Shown in pieces: positions 10,343-19,327 of a DNA stretch of 64,000 bases. Position 1 is the first letter of the stretch. Each line of letters starts with the position of its first letter. The stretch is from Chitiniphilus shinanonensis DSM 23277 (GTDB lineage: Bacteria; Pseudomonadota; Gammaproteobacteria; Burkholderiales; Chitinibacteraceae): contig NZ_KB895350.1 in the NCBI RefSeq assembly GCF_000374805.1, positions 37,499-101,498 of the forward strand. The letters are read 5' to 3'. Below the pieces are notes generated by a model. That model did not search any database. It had not been told where the DNA came from and worked only from the letters and a program-made list of their open reading frames with translations. A program made the position numbers and the translations under genes.

Positions 10343-11503
10343 ATGAACTTGAATCCCCGTCTGCTCGTCGTGTTGGTGGCTGTCGCGCTCGGCGCGTGCA
10401 GTACCGATGACCTCATGCTGCAACGCAAGGTCGACTACCGCTCCGGTAGCGACAACGTTTCCAAGAACAACCTGGAAATCCCGCCCGATCTGACCGCCCC
10501 CGCCAATACCGGCGTCTATACCATGCCGAGCCGCAGCGTGGGGAACGAAGCGCCGGTGCCGGTCAGCAAGACCGCCAGCACCACCGCCGAGGAACCCGCG
10601 GCCACGCCGGCCCAGGTCAACGCCAAGGCCCGCCTGGTGCAGGCCGGCGGCCAGCGCTGGCTGGTGGTACAGGGCGAGCCGGCCAAGATCTGGCCGGAGA
10701 TCCGCGAATTCTGGCTGGACAACGGCTTCCTGCTGTCGGTGGACAACCCATCGATCGGCGTGATGGAAACCGACTGGCTGGAAAACCGCGCCAACCTGCC
10801 ACAGGACTGGGTGACCAAGCTGCTGCGCAAGGTGGCCGACCAGTTCATCAGCACCGGCGAGCTGGACAAGTTCCGCACCCGTATCGAGCCGGGCACCACG
10901 CCGGGCACCACCGAGATCTATGTCTCGCACCGCGGCATGACCGAAGTGTTCGCCGACGGCTCGTCCGAGGCCAAGGTCGGCACTCCCACCGGCGAAGCCA
11001 AGACCGTCTGGACCCCGCGTCCGTCCGACCCGGAGCTGGAAGCGGAGATGCTGTCGCTGATGCTGCAACGCCTGGGCATGACCGAGCAGCAGGCGCAGGC
11101 CGTGGTCAACCCGACCAAGCAGGTCAAGGCCCGTGCCACGCTGGTGGACAACAACACCGCGCTCAACATCGACGACGCCTTCGACCGCGCCTGGCGCCGC
11201 GTCGGCCTGGCGCTCGACCGCGTCGGCTACGTGGTCTACGACCGCGACCGCAGCAAGGGGGTCTACTTCGTGCGCCGTGCCGAGGCCGACATCGGCGAAG
11301 AGAAGAAGACCAGCTTCTGGTCCTCGTTCGGCTTCGGCGACAAGGACAAGCCGCAGCAGGCCAAGGTAATGCCCGAGTACGAAATCCACGTCGCCCAGCA
11401 GGTCAGCGGCAGCCGTCTCACCGTCACCGGCAAGGATGGCGTCGCGGCGGATCCGGAAGGCCAGGCCAAGTTGCTGTCTGCGCTGCAGGGCCAGTTGCGC
11501 TGA
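10343..11503 (+). CDS. bamC: Outer-membrane assembly lipoprotein BamC
   Basis: BamC is an accessory lipoprotein of the BAM complex that inserts beta-barrel proteins. The 386 residues begin with a lipoprotein signal peptide ending in ALGAC, lipidated at C19. An unstructured N-terminal segment (about 20-90) known to bind BamD precedes two helix-grip domains separated by a linker near residues 225-265. The partner bamD lies at 37041-37841 in this window. It is co-transcribed with dapA and ends before a strong terminator. Confidence 0.93.
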   Translation: MNLNPRLLVVLVAVALGACSTDDLMLQRKVDYRSGSDNVSKNNLEIPPDLTAPANTGVYTMPSRSVGNEAPVPVSKTASTTAEEPAATPAQVNAKARLVQAGGQRWLVVQGEPAKIWPEIREFWLDNGFLLSVDNPSIGVMETDWLENRANLPQDWVTKLLRKVADQFISTGELDKFRTRIEPGTTPGTTEIYVSHRGMTEVFADGSSEAKVGTPTGEAKTVWTPRPSDPELEAEMLSLMLQRLGMTEQQAQAVVNPTKQVKARATLVDNNTALNIDDAFDRAWRRVGLALDRVGYVVYDRDRSKGVYFVRRAEADIGEEKKTSFWSSFGFGDKDKPQQAKVMPEYEIHVAQQVSGSRLTVTGKDGVAADPEGQAKLLSALQGQLR

Positions 11504-11536
11504 TGCGAATTTGAGCGGTATGCACGTTTGAAACGG

Positions 11537-11557
11537 GCGCCCGGCAAAGCCGGGCGC
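11537..11557 (+). terminator. Terminator after bamC
   Basis: A 9-bp stem GCGCCCGGC / GCCGGGCGC with an AAA loop is followed by TTTACTTTGTT. The same hairpin is also the left part of a dispersed repeat (see the repeat at 11537-11652). Confidence 0.85.
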
Positions 11558-11652
11558 TTTACTTTGTTGGTACGCCAGTAACTGGCCCTTCCTGATTGAT
11601 TCCACTCCCCCCGCCCTCGCCGCGGGGAGGGAGCCTCGCTTTGCTCGCCAGT
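11537..11652. repeat. Dispersed intergenic element, copy 1
   Basis: A GC hairpin, about 35 bases of spacer, then the core CCTGATTGATTCCACTCCCC followed by a CCGCCCTCGCCG / GAGGGAGCCTCGCT block (11591-11646). The same order occurs at 26287-26399 and at the end of the tandem array at 55282-55316. It lies between convergent bamC and pgpA. The remaining bases to 11768 show nothing recognisable. Confidence 0.8.
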
Positions 11653-11768
11653 GGCCCTTGGAACGGGGGCTCAATGCCGCCCAGGGGCTTGGTCAAATGG
11701 CTTGTGCTACGCCCGGGGCGGTTTCAGGTTTCAGTAGCGCTGGCGTTGGTGGTAGGTCCTCGAATGAA

Positions 11769-11794
11769 AAACGGGATGCCTCGGCATCCCGTTT
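11769..11794 (-). terminator. Terminator of the ribBA-pgpA unit
   Basis: An 11-bp stem AAACGGGATGC / GCATCCCGTTT with a 4-nt loop is followed on the minus strand by TTTTTCATT, 19 bases past the pgpA stop. Confidence 0.85.
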
Positions 11795-11812
11795 CTTCGA
11801 CCGTTGCGAGCT

Positions 11813-12316
11813 TCAGCCCAGCCAGCCCCGCATCAGCCACAGCACGGCGATGGCATAGCCGGCGGCGAGGATGTCGTCCAGCATCACGCCGAAGCCGCCG
11901 TGCACTTTGCGGTCGAACCAGCGGATCGGCCAGGGCTTGAGGATGTCGAACAGGCGGAATGCGGCGAAGGCGGCCAGCCAGCCTTGCCAGGTCAGCGGCA
12001 CGCTGGCCAGCACCAGCCAGGTGGCGACGATCTCGTCCACCACGATGCCGCCGTGGTCGTGCACGCCCAGCGCGCGGCCGGTGCGCGAGGCGGCCCACCA
12101 GCCCAAGCCGAAGGCGGGGATGCACAGCAGCGCGATCGCCAGCGGCGACAGCAACGCGACCAATAAACCGTAAAGCGGCAACGCGGCCAGGGTGCCCCAG
12201 GTGCCGGGCGCCCGCCGCGCCAGGCCGCTGCCGAAGCCCAGCGCGATGAAATGCGCGGGGTGGGCCAGCATGAAGCGCGCGGTGGGACGGACCAGCGGTG
12301 TGGCGGGATGGGTCAT
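11813..12316 (-). CDS. pgpA: Phosphatidylglycerophosphatase A
   Basis: This integral inner-membrane enzyme dephosphorylates phosphatidylglycerophosphate to make phosphatidylglycerol. It has 167 residues with several hydrophobic helices and the family motifs GFGSGLARRAPGTWGTLA near the N terminus and DHGGIVVDEI in the middle (metal-binding acidic residues), plus FDILKPWPI and DDILAAGYA. The ATG at 12316 overlaps the thiL stop as ATGA, so translation is coupled to thiL, as in many proteobacteria. Confidence 0.95.
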   Translation of the reverse strand: MTHPATPLVRPTARFMLAHPAHFIALGFGSGLARRAPGTWGTLAALPLYGLLVALLSPLAIALLCIPAFGLGWWAASRTGRALGVHDHGGIVVDEIVATWLVLASVPLTWQGWLAAFAAFRLFDILKPWPIRWFDRKVHGGFGVMLDDILAAGYAIAVLWLMRGWLG

Positions 12317-13263
12317 GCGGCGAAGTGGTCGAAACCGGCGCGCGCCGGGGTCAGCCGTTGCCCGGCGTTGAACACCCTCACCCCCTGCCCGCCGACCAGA
12401 CGGCCGATGCGCGACAGCGGCAACCCCAGCGTCTGCGACAACGCCTGCAGGCGGCCCCGGTGCAGGGCCGGCGCGGTGAAGCACAGCTCGTAGTCGTCGC
12501 CGCCCGCCAGCACCGCCTGCTGCCGCACCGCTTCCGGCAGGCTCGCCAATGCGGGATGGGCGGGGATTTCTTCCCAGTCCAGTTCGGCACCGCAGGCGGA
12601 GCGCTCGCCGATGTGGCCCAGGTCGGCCAGCAAGCCGTCGGAGATATCCAGCGCCGCGCTGGCCAGGCCGCGCAGCGCACGACCGAGGGCCAGCCGCGGG
12701 GTCGGGCGATCCAGCCGCCCCAGGCAGGCGCGCATCGCCTCATCCGGCAAGCTGGCGTCGCCGTTGCGCACCGCCACCGCGGCGGCGGCGGCCCCCAAGG
12801 TGCCGGACACCCAGACATCGTCGCCCGGCGTGCCGCCGCTGCGCAGCAGCGCCTGCCCCGCCGGCACCGCACCGGCCACCTGCACCGCGATGGTCAGCGG
12901 CCCACGGGTGGTGTCGCCGCCCACCAGTTCGATGTCCGCCTCGTCGGCCAGCGCGTGGAACCCGCGTGCGAACGCGGCCAGCCATGCTTCGTCCACGCAC
13001 GGCAGCGCCAGCGACAGCGTGCACCACGACGGGTCGGCACCCATCGCCGCCAGATCGGACAGATTGACCGCCAGCGCCTTGTGGCCGAGCGCTTCGGGAT
13101 CGACGTCGGGAAAGAAGTGGCGGCCTTCGACCAGCATGTCGGCCGACACCGCGAGCTGCATGCCCGGCTCCGGCGCGAGCAGCGCGGCGTCGTCGCCGAC
13201 GCCGAGGATGGCGCGCCGCGCCGGGCGGTTGAAATAGCGGGCGATCAGTTCGAATTCGTTCAT
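12313..13263 (-). CDS. thiL: Thiamine-monophosphate kinase
   Basis: ThiL phosphorylates thiamine monophosphate to the active cofactor thiamine diphosphate using ATP. The 316-residue protein shows GVGDDAALLAP, DMLVEGRHFF, NLSDLAAMGADP, GGDTTRG, DISDGLLADLGH and GGDDYELCF, the metal- and ATP-binding motifs of the PurM/ThiL fold in the usual order. It starts 10 bases after nusB and overlaps pgpA by 4 bases. Confidence 0.97.
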   Translation of the reverse strand: MNEFELIARYFNRPARRAILGVGDDAALLAPEPGMQLAVSADMLVEGRHFFPDVDPEALGHKALAVNLSDLAAMGADPSWCTLSLALPCVDEAWLAAFARGFHALADEADIELVGGDTTRGPLTIAVQVAGAVPAGQALLRSGGTPGDDVWVSGTLGAAAAAVAVRNGDASLPDEAMRACLGRLDRPTPRLALGRALRGLASAALDISDGLLADLGHIGERSACGAELDWEEIPAHPALASLPEAVRQQAVLAGGDDYELCFTAPALHRGRLQALSQTLGLPLSRIGRLVGGQGVRVFNAGQRLTPARAGFDHFAA

Positions 13264-13273
13264 CGGCAGCCGG

Positions 13274-13771
13274 TCAATGGCGACGCTTGGCGCGGACCGC
13301 TTCCAGCTCGACCGGGCGTAGCTGCGCCGCCAGCTTGTCGAGCACGCCGTTGACGAAACGGTGGCCGTCGGTGCCGCCGAAGGTCTTGGCCAGCTCGATG
13401 GCTTCGTTGACGATCACCGGGTACGGCGTTTCCGGCATGTGGGCGATCTCGAATGCGGCAGCGAACAGCACCGCGGCCTCCACCGGGCTCACTTCCTCGA
13501 ACGGCCGGTCGATATGCGGCACCAGTGCGGTCTTCAGGGCCTCGGGGTCCTTGAGCACGCCGTAGAAGATGGCCCGGAACAGGTTCTCGTCGGCGCGGCC
13601 GAAGGCCGGGTTGCTTTCCTTGAGGTAGCGCTCGATGGCGTTCACGCCATCGCCGGTCAGCTGCCACTGGTAGACGCCCTGCACGGCGAACTCGCGCGCG
13701 CGGCGGCGGGCGGAACGCGGCTTGGCGGCGGCCGCGGGGGCGGGAACGGGGGTCTGGTTTTCTTCGGTCAT
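13274..13771 (-). CDS. nusB: Transcription antitermination factor NusB
   Basis: NusB binds boxA RNA with NusE/S10 and supports antitermination on rRNA operons. The 165-residue protein has a variable Ala/Pro-rich leader, then the all-helical core beginning at SARRRAREFAVQGVYQWQL and ending with GTDGHRFVNGVLDKLA. ATG at 13771 was chosen because it follows GTGAGG and begins 7 bases after the ribH stop; an upstream in-frame GTG would overlap ribH. It belongs to the ribBA-ribH-nusB-thiL-pgpA cluster, a common order. Confidence 0.96.
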   Translation of the reverse strand: MTEENQTPVPAPAAAAKPRSARRRAREFAVQGVYQWQLTGDGVNAIERYLKESNPAFGRADENLFRAIFYGVLKDPEALKTALVPHIDRPFEEVSPVEAAVLFAAAFEIAHMPETPYPVIVNEAIELAKTFGGTDGHRFVNGVLDKLAAQLRPVELEAVRAKRRH

Positions 13772-13778
13772 GCTGGCC

Positions 13779-14252
13779 TCACGCACCAAGGTTCTTCAGG
13801 AATTGCGCCATTTCGACCGCCACCCGCGCGGCATCCACGCCCTTGTCGGTCTGGCGGACGACGGCCTGCTCCTCGTTCTCGACGGTGAGGATGGCATTGG
13901 CGATGGGAATCCCGCTGTCCAGCCCGACGCGCGTCACGCCGGCGCCCGATTCGTTGGCGACCAGTTCGAAATGATAGGTATCGCCACGGATGATGCACCC
14001 CAGCGCCACCAGCGCGTCGAATCGGCCGCTCCGGGCCAGCGCCTGCAACGCCAGCGGCGCTTCCAGCGCGCCCGGCACCTGGTATTGGGCGATGGCCTGC
14101 TGCGCCACGCCCAGCTTCAGCAGCTCGCCGACGCAGGCCTCGTTCAGCGCGTTGCAGATATCCGGGTTGAAGCGACAGGTCACGATGCCGATGCGCAGGC
14201 CGGTGCCGTCCAGCGGCGGCAGCTCCTGCGGGCGATTGGGGGTGAAGCTCAT
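13779..14252 (-). CDS. ribH: 6,7-dimethyl-8-ribityllumazine synthase
   Basis: RibH condenses the pyrimidine product of RibD with 3,4-dihydroxy-2-butanone 4-phosphate, the penultimate step of riboflavin synthesis, in an icosahedral or pentameric shell. The 157 residues show [37 protein letters not shown] (catalytic His region) and [15 protein letters not shown]. The start at 14252 has AAGGAA seven bases upstream. A 186-bp gap separates it from ribBA. Confidence 0.96.
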   Translation of the reverse strand: MSFTPNRPQELPPLDGTGLRIGIVTCRFNPDICNALNEACVGELLKLGVAQQAIAQYQVPGALEAPLALQALARSGRFDALVALGCIIRGDTYHFELVANESGAGVTRVGLDSGIPIANAILTVENEEQAVVRQTDKGVDAARVAVEMAQFLKNLGA

Positions 14253-14438
14253 GGGATTCCTTTCTTGCGGAAGGCGCCGTCGTCCGTGCGGCGCCGATGG
14301 GTCAATCTTAGAGCGCCCGACAAGACCCTTCCGGCCCTGCCGCGCTCGCTTGCCGTGGCCTTGTGCCGGTGCGTCGAGCTGATCGCACGCCACACCGGGC
14401 CTGCCCGGCCGCGCGTTGCCCCCAGCGGGGGCGACGCG

Positions 14439-15530
14439 TCAATCCGGCGTGGCGAAGCCGGTCACTTCCAGGCCGAAGCCGGCCATGCTCGGCATCTTGC
14501 GTTCGGGCGACAGCAGCTTCATCTGGCCGACGCCGAGGTGCCGCAGCATCTGCGCGCCGATGCCGTAGGTGCGCAGGTCCCACTTGCGGGGCTGCTCCAG
14601 CTTGAGGTCGGGCAGCGCGCGCGCCAGCACGTCGCCGCCGCTCTCGGGGCGGTGCAGCAGCACCATCACGCCGGCCTCGGCGCGGGCGATGGCTTCCAGC
14701 GACTGGCGCACGCTCCAGGAGTGATGGCCGGAATCGAGGTCGAGCCAATCCATCACCGACAGCGGCTCGTGCACCCGCACCAGCGTTTCGCGGTCCGGTG
14801 CCGGCTGGCCCTTGACCAGGGCGATGTGGGTGGCGTCGCTCAGCTTGTCGCGGAACACCGCCATCTCGAACTGGCCGGCGAAGGTCTGCACCGGACGGCG
14901 GCCGACGCAATCGACCAGCGTTTCGTGCTGGCTGCGGTACTGGATCAGGTCGGAGATGGTGCCGACCTTGAGATCGTGCTCGGCGGCGAAGGTCATCAGC
15001 TCGGGCAGCCGCGCCATGGTGCCGTCGTCGTTCATCACCTCGCAGATGACGACGGCGGGCATCACGCCGGCCAGCATCGCCAGATCGCAGCCGGCCTCGG
15101 TGTGGCCGGCGCGCACCAGCACGCCGCCGGGCTGGGCCAGCAGGGGGAAGATGTGCCCGGGGGAGACGATGTCCTCCGGCTTGGCGTCGAAGGCGACGGC
15201 GCGCTGGATGGTCAGGGCGCGATCGTAGGCGGAGATACCGGTGCTGACGCCTTCGGCCGCCTCGATCGAGACGGTGAAATTGGTGCCGTGGCTGGAGCCG
15301 TTCTGGTCCACCATCAGCGGCAGCTTCAACTGCTTGCAGCGCTCGGCGGTCAGCGTCAGGCAGATCAGGCCGCGCGCGTGCTTGGCCATGAAATTGATCG
15401 TCTCGGGGGTGACGAACTCGGCGGCGATCATCACGTCGCCCTCGTTCTCGCGGTCCTCCTCGTCCACCAGGATGACCATCTTTCCGGCGCGGATGTCCGC
15501 GATGATGTCCTTGATCGCTGCAATCGGCAT
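14439..15530 (-). CDS. ribBA: 3,4-dihydroxy-2-butanone-4-phosphate synthase with degenerate GTP cyclohydrolase II domain
   Basis: The N-terminal domain (about 1-205) makes DHBP from ribulose 5-phosphate and is intact: [26 protein letters not shown] and [10 protein letters not shown]. The C-terminal half (about 208-363) aligns with GTP cyclohydrolase II, but the zinc-binding stretch normally written as CLTGD...RCDCG is replaced by [18 protein letters not shown], with no cysteine. GTP hydrolysis is therefore unlikely and a separate RibA must exist. ATG at 15530 begins with MPIAAIKD, the family start. No FMN riboswitch is visible upstream; a -35/-10-like pair (TTGCGC, TTATAG) lies almost at the start codon. 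Confidence 0.93.
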   Translation of the reverse strand: MPIAAIKDIIADIRAGKMVILVDEEDRENEGDVMIAAEFVTPETINFMAKHARGLICLTLTAERCKQLKLPLMVDQNGSSHGTNFTVSIEAAEGVSTGISAYDRALTIQRAVAFDAKPEDIVSPGHIFPLLAQPGGVLVRAGHTEAGCDLAMLAGVMPAVVICEVMNDDGTMARLPELMTFAAEHDLKVGTISDLIQYRSQHETLVDCVGRRPVQTFAGQFEMAVFRDKLSDATHIALVKGQPAPDRETLVRVHEPLSVMDWLDLDSGHHSWSVRQSLEAIARAEAGVMVLLHRPESGGDVLARALPDLKLEQPRKWDLRTYGIGAQMLRHLGVGQMKLLSPERKMPSMAGFGLEVTGFATPD

Positions 15531-15733
15531 GGCGGCTATAAAAGAGCTTGAAAATAAAGCGCAAGGATACCTGCTTGCGGCCATCTTTGCTGTAGGTCAT
15601 TTCCACCGTGGACCGCCCGCTCGGGCGGCACGAAACACATTCGACTTTGCTTATACTCCTGCCGAACGCCGCCGATATGCCATGAAGCTGGCGGCCCGCG
15701 CCACCAAAAGACCAAAAGCCGAGGGGTGAACCG

Positions 15734-16426
15734 ATGGAACCGTCTTCGCCGCAGCCGGATCTCGCCATGATCCTGGCCTCGTCCGTGCACGACATGAAGA
15801 ACTCGCTGGGCCTGATGGGCCGCCTGCTGGCCAAGCACGAGGCGGTCTGGGAGGGCATCTCCGACGAGGCGCAGTCCGAGTATTCGCACCTGCTGTACGA
15901 GGTGAACCGGATGAACGCCAACCTGATCAGCCTGCTCACCTTGTACAAGCTGGGCAAAGCGCTGTATCCGTTCGACCCGCAGCCCTGGCAACCGGCCGAG
16001 CTGTGCGAAGAAGTGGCGATGCAGCATCGCGTGCTGCTGTCGGCCAGCAAGGTCGCCTTGCAGATCGACGTTCCGGAAGATCTGGTCTGGCACTACGACA
16101 CCGACCTGATCGCCGGCGTGCTGGGCCAGGCGCTGACCAACGCCATCAACTACACCACCGACACCGTGCGGCTGGCGGCGGGCGTCACCGACGACGAGCT
16201 GTGGCTGGCGGTGGAGGACAACGGCCGAGGCTATCCGCCGCAGATGCTGCTCGACAGCCGCCACGCGCCGCGCCGGGTCGACTTCTCCAGCGGCAGCACC
16301 GGGCTGGGCCTTTACTTCGCCGAACACGTGGCGCAACTGCACCGCAACCGCGAGCGCGTCGGCAGCCTGCGCCTGGAAAACGGCGGCACGCTGGGCGGCG
16401 GCCGCTTCGTCATCACCCTTCCCTGA
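15734..16426 (+). CDS. Small cytosolic sensor histidine kinase
   Basis: The protein has 230 residues and no membrane segment, signal peptide or sensor domain. The N-terminal helical part carries the H-box SVHDMKNSLG with H19 as the likely phospho-acceptor, and the C-terminal HATPase domain shows the N box (NAINYT), G1 (DNGRGYP) and G2 (GSTGLGLYFAEHVA). AGGGGTG precedes the ATG. It is seven bases ahead of a receiver-TPR gene that is its obvious partner. The input signal is unknown, and another protein may supply it. Confidence 0.85.
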   Translation: MEPSSPQPDLAMILASSVHDMKNSLGLMGRLLAKHEAVWEGISDEAQSEYSHLLYEVNRMNANLISLLTLYKLGKALYPFDPQPWQPAELCEEVAMQHRVLLSASKVALQIDVPEDLVWHYDTDLIAGVLGQALTNAINYTTDTVRLAAGVTDDELWLAVEDNGRGYPPQMLLDSRHAPRRVDFSSGSTGLGLYFAEHVAQLHRNRERVGSLRLENGGTLGGGRFVITLP

Positions 16427-16433
16427 GCACACC

Positions 16434-18044
16434 ATGGCCACGATCAATTTCGCTTCGCACCACTGCCTGGTGATCGACGACTTCCAGGGCATGCGCTACC
16501 TGATGCGCGACATGCTGCGCGAGTGCGGCGCCGTCCATATCGAGATGGCCTCCAACGGCAAGGAGGCCCTGCAACGGTTGCAGGAACGGCGCTACGACAT
16601 CGTGCTGTGCGACTACAACCTGGGCCAGGGCAAGAACGGCCAGCAACTGCTGGAGGAAGCCAAGCTGCGCCAGCTGATCGGCCCCGCCTCCACCTGGATC
16701 ATGATCACCGCCGAGAAAAGCTCGGACTGGATCATGGGCGCGGTGGAATACCAGCCCGACTCCTACCTGCTCAAGCCGATCACCGCCGACCTGCTGCTCA
16801 GCCGGCTGGAGAAGATCGCTGTGCGCAAACAGGCATTCGCCGAGATCGCCCAGGCGATGAGCAACAAGCAGTACACCCGCGCCATCGCGCTGTGCGACGA
16901 GCGCCTGGCCTACGACCAAGTGAACGCGGCGGAACTGCAACGGCTGAAAGGCGCGCTGCTGCTGGATGCCGGCGAAGTCGAAGCGGCACAGAAGCTCTAC
17001 GAGGCGGTGCTGACCAAGCGCGAGATCGCCTGGGCGCGCACCGGCCTGGGCCGCATCTGCTACCAGCAGGGCGAATACGAAGCCGCGCGCGACCACTTCC
17101 AGATCTCGCGCGAGCAGGCGCCCGGCTACCTGGAAGCCTACGACTGGCTGGCGCGCACGCTGCAGAAGCTGGGCGAGGCCGAGCAGGCCGAAGCCACGCT
17201 GTCGGCCGCGCTCAAGCTGTCGCCGAACTCGCCGCTGCGGCAGAAGAGCCTGGGCGAACTGGCATTGCAGCGCGGCGACCTCGACGCCGCCGACGCCGCC
17301 TTCCGCAAGAGCATCGCGGTCGGCGAACATTCCATCCTCAAGAGCGCCGACGCCTACCTGGGCCTGGCCAGGGTGTGCGGCAAGAGCGGCCGCAGCGACG
17401 AGGCGCTCAAGGTGCTGAAGACCGCGCAACACCAGTTCGACGACGCCAACGTGACGCTGCGGGCCAAGTCGGCCGAGGGCATGATCTACACCCAGGAAAA
17501 GCAGTTGTCGAAGGCCGGTGCGGTCGCCGACGAACTCAAGCAGTTGCTGCTGGAAGGCGGCGCCAAGCCCGATTCGGCGGCCAGCCTGGAAATGGCCGAG
17601 CTGATGCTGGCCACCGGCCAGCGCGATCAGGCGGTGACGCTGCTCAAGGACGTGGTGCGCAACAACCACGAGGACAACGCGTTGCTCGGCAAGGTACAGG
17701 CGGTGTTCGACGGCGCCAACATGAAGGCCGAAGGCAGCAACCTGGTCGAAGCCTGCCGCCGCGAGGCGGTGGAGCTGATGAATAGCGGCGTGCTGCTGGC
17801 GCGCGACGGCAAGCTGACCGAAGCGCTGGCGGCCATGCGCGGCGCCAAGGAAAAACTGCCGGTCAACGCGCGCGTGCTGTTCAACTTCGCCTTCGTCGCG
17901 GTGATGTACCTGCAACAGCGCGGCGCCGACGAGGCCTTGATCGAGGAAAGCCGCGAGGCGCTGCGCGAGGCCAATCGCGTCTCGCCGGGCGAAAAGCGCT
18001 TCTCGCAACTGATGGAGGCGCTGAACAAGCTGGAACAGCGCTGA
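16434..18044 (+). CDS. Response regulator with TPR output domain
   Basis: This is a two-domain protein of 536 residues. Residues 1-130 form a CheY-like receiver with acidic pocket D15/D16, phospho-acceptor D60 (VLCDYNLG), the conserved T/S (MITAE) and K (LLKPIT). The rest is a long run of tetratricopeptide helices rich in A-L-x-x-Y/F patterns (for example GRICYQQGEYEAARDHF), with no DNA-binding, GGDEF, EAL or methylesterase domain. Output is probably by protein-protein contact. It is co-transcribed with the small histidine kinase before it and closed by a strong terminator. Confidence 0.87.
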   Translation: MATINFASHHCLVIDDFQGMRYLMRDMLRECGAVHIEMASNGKEALQRLQERRYDIVLCDYNLGQGKNGQQLLEEAKLRQLIGPASTWIMITAEKSSDWIMGAVEYQPDSYLLKPITADLLLSRLEKIAVRKQAFAEIAQAMSNKQYTRAIALCDERLAYDQVNAAELQRLKGALLLDAGEVEAAQKLYEAVLTKREIAWARTGLGRICYQQGEYEAARDHFQISREQAPGYLEAYDWLARTLQKLGEAEQAEATLSAALKLSPNSPLRQKSLGELALQRGDLDAADAAFRKSIAVGEHSILKSADAYLGLARVCGKSGRSDEALKVLKTAQHQFDDANVTLRAKSAEGMIYTQEKQLSKAGAVADELKQLLLEGGAKPDSAASLEMAELMLATGQRDQAVTLLKDVVRNNHEDNALLGKVQAVFDGANMKAEGSNLVEACRREAVELMNSGVLLARDGKLTEALAAMRGAKEKLPVNARVLFNFAFVAVMYLQQRGADEALIEESREALREANRVSPGEKRFSQLMEALNKLEQR

Positions 18045-18070
18045 CGGGGCAATGCCCTCGTCGCCCAGAT

Positions 18071-18102
18071 GAAAAGAGCCGGTCCTTGTACCGGCTCTTT
18101 TC
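18071..18102 (+). terminator. Terminator of the kinase/receiver-TPR operon
   Basis: A 13-bp stem GAAAAGAGCCGGT / ACCGGCTCTTTTC with a 6-nt loop and flanking A and T runs. It could also act on the minus strand for the facing gene. Confidence 0.92.
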
Positions 18103-18141
18103 TGGCCCCGGGCCGACTCGGCGTCGTTCCGCGATGCCGCG

Positions 18142-18687
18142 CTAAACGCGCATCGCAGCCAGGATCTGTCGCACCGAAGCCTCGACGGACTGCTCGTTGC
18201 CGAGTTCCAGCACCGGGCACGGCAGCGTTGCCAGCCATGCCTGGTGTTTGCGCAGGTTGCGACTCACTTGGTCCGACGTGTCGTAGGCGGCGGCCCATTC
18301 CATGAACTCGCGGCTCTGCTGGTGCAGGGCCCCGCCTTCGAGGATGGCGTCGCCGAACCGCCGATACTCGCGCGCCCGCAACCGTGCCATCCGTTCCGGC
18401 TGCGGCAGCCGGACAAACACCGCCAGCTCGAACTCGGGAACGAACACATCGCCCCAGCCGCACAGCGATCCGCTCACCACCCAGCGCCCGGCCTGCGCCA
18501 GTTCGCGCGCCAGCGCGAGCCGGCGTTCCTCGACAGGGCGTTCCACGGTGTAGGGCGGATCGGTATCGACCCAGAAGAAATCATCGGTATCGAAGTGCCG
18601 CCAGCCCAGTTCGCGGCAGATCGCCTTGCCCAGGGTGGTGGTGCCGGAGCCCGACGCGCCGAACAGATGGATCCGCGAGCGCATCAT
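18142..18687 (-). CDS. P-loop nucleotide kinase-like protein
   Basis: This cytosolic protein of 181 residues has a Walker A loop at its N terminus (GASGSGTTT, with T in place of the usual K), a DTDDFFW segment and LEGGALHQQSREFMEWAAAYD. It resembles the adenylate-kinase-like AAA proteins often labelled topology-modulation (FlaR) or generic ATPase. The Walker lysine is replaced by threonine, which is unusual but recurrent in this subfamily. It lies 28 bases after ribE and may be read through from it. The substrate is unknown. Confidence 0.7.
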   Translation of the reverse strand: MMRSRIHLFGASGSGTTTLGKAICRELGWRHFDTDDFFWVDTDPPYTVERPVEERRLALARELAQAGRWVVSGSLCGWGDVFVPEFELAVFVRLPQPERMARLRAREYRRFGDAILEGGALHQQSREFMEWAAAYDTSDQVSRNLRKHQAWLATLPCPVLELGNEQSVEASVRQILAAMRV

Positions 18688-18715
18688 CGCCCCGACGACG
18701 CGGCCGTTACCGCCA

Positions 18716-19327
18716 CTACTTGGCTTCCAGCGACAGCATGCGCTCGACGTAGCGGGCGATCAGATCGATTTCCAGGTTGACCTGCGCACCTTCGGCCAGA
18801 TCGCCCAGCGTGGTGTGCGACAGCGTATGCGGGATCAGGTTGATCGAGAACTCGCAACCACCGGGCACGTCGCGCACCAGGTTGGTGGTCAGCGACACGC
18901 CGTTCACCACCACCGAGCCCTTCACCGCCAGGTAGCGCGCCAGCGCGGCGGGGGCGCGCACCACCAGCTCGCGGTTGTCGCCCACCGGGGCGAAGCGCAC
19001 CACGTCGCCGATGCCGTCCACGTGGCCGGACACCAGGTGCCCGCCCAGGCGCGCGTCCACCTTCAGCGCCTTCTCCAGGTTGACCCGCCCGCCCTCGCGG
19101 TCCAGGCCAACGGTGCAGCGCAGCGATTCGTCCGACACGTCGATGGTGAAGCGAGCATCCGGCAGCAGTTCGGTCACCGTCATGCAGGCGCCGTTGTGGG
19201 TGATGCTGTCGCCCAGCGCCACGTCGCTGAAGTCGAGCTGCGGGGCGGCGACGGTCAGGCGCACGCCGCCGGCGAAGGGGGCGACGCGTTCGATGGTGCC
19301 GATGGCTTCGACGATTCCGGTAAACAT
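18716..19327 (-). CDS. ribE: Riboflavin synthase, alpha subunit
   Basis: This enzyme dismutates two molecules of lumazine to riboflavin. The 203 residues contain two lumazine-binding barrel repeats, the first opening with MFTGIVEAIG and the second with LGGHLVSGHVDGIGD, each with an NGxC/S(M/L)T motif (NGACMTV, NGVSLTT). The ATG shares one base with the stop of the zinc-ribbon gene upstream (TGATG), so translation is coupled. The symbol ribC is used in some genomes. Confidence 0.96.
   Translation of the reverse strand: MFTGIVEAIGTIERVAPFAGGVRLTVAAPQLDFSDVALGDSITHNGACMTVTELLPDARFTIDVSDESLRCTVGLDREGGRVNLEKALKVDARLGGHLVSGHVDGIGDVVRFAPVGDNRELVVRAPAALARYLAVKGSVVVNGVSLTTNLVRDVPGGCEFSINLIPHTLSHTTLGDLAEGAQVNLEIDLIARYVERMLSLEAK

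Noticed and set aside
12378..13067. Alternative Arg-rich frames inside thiL
   Set aside because: They are shifted-frame translations of thiL, whose own frame holds every family motif without interruption.
15531..15733. FMN riboswitch before ribBA
   Set aside because: The conserved RFN joining sequences are absent on the minus strand; only a simple GC hairpin near 15616-15636 is present.
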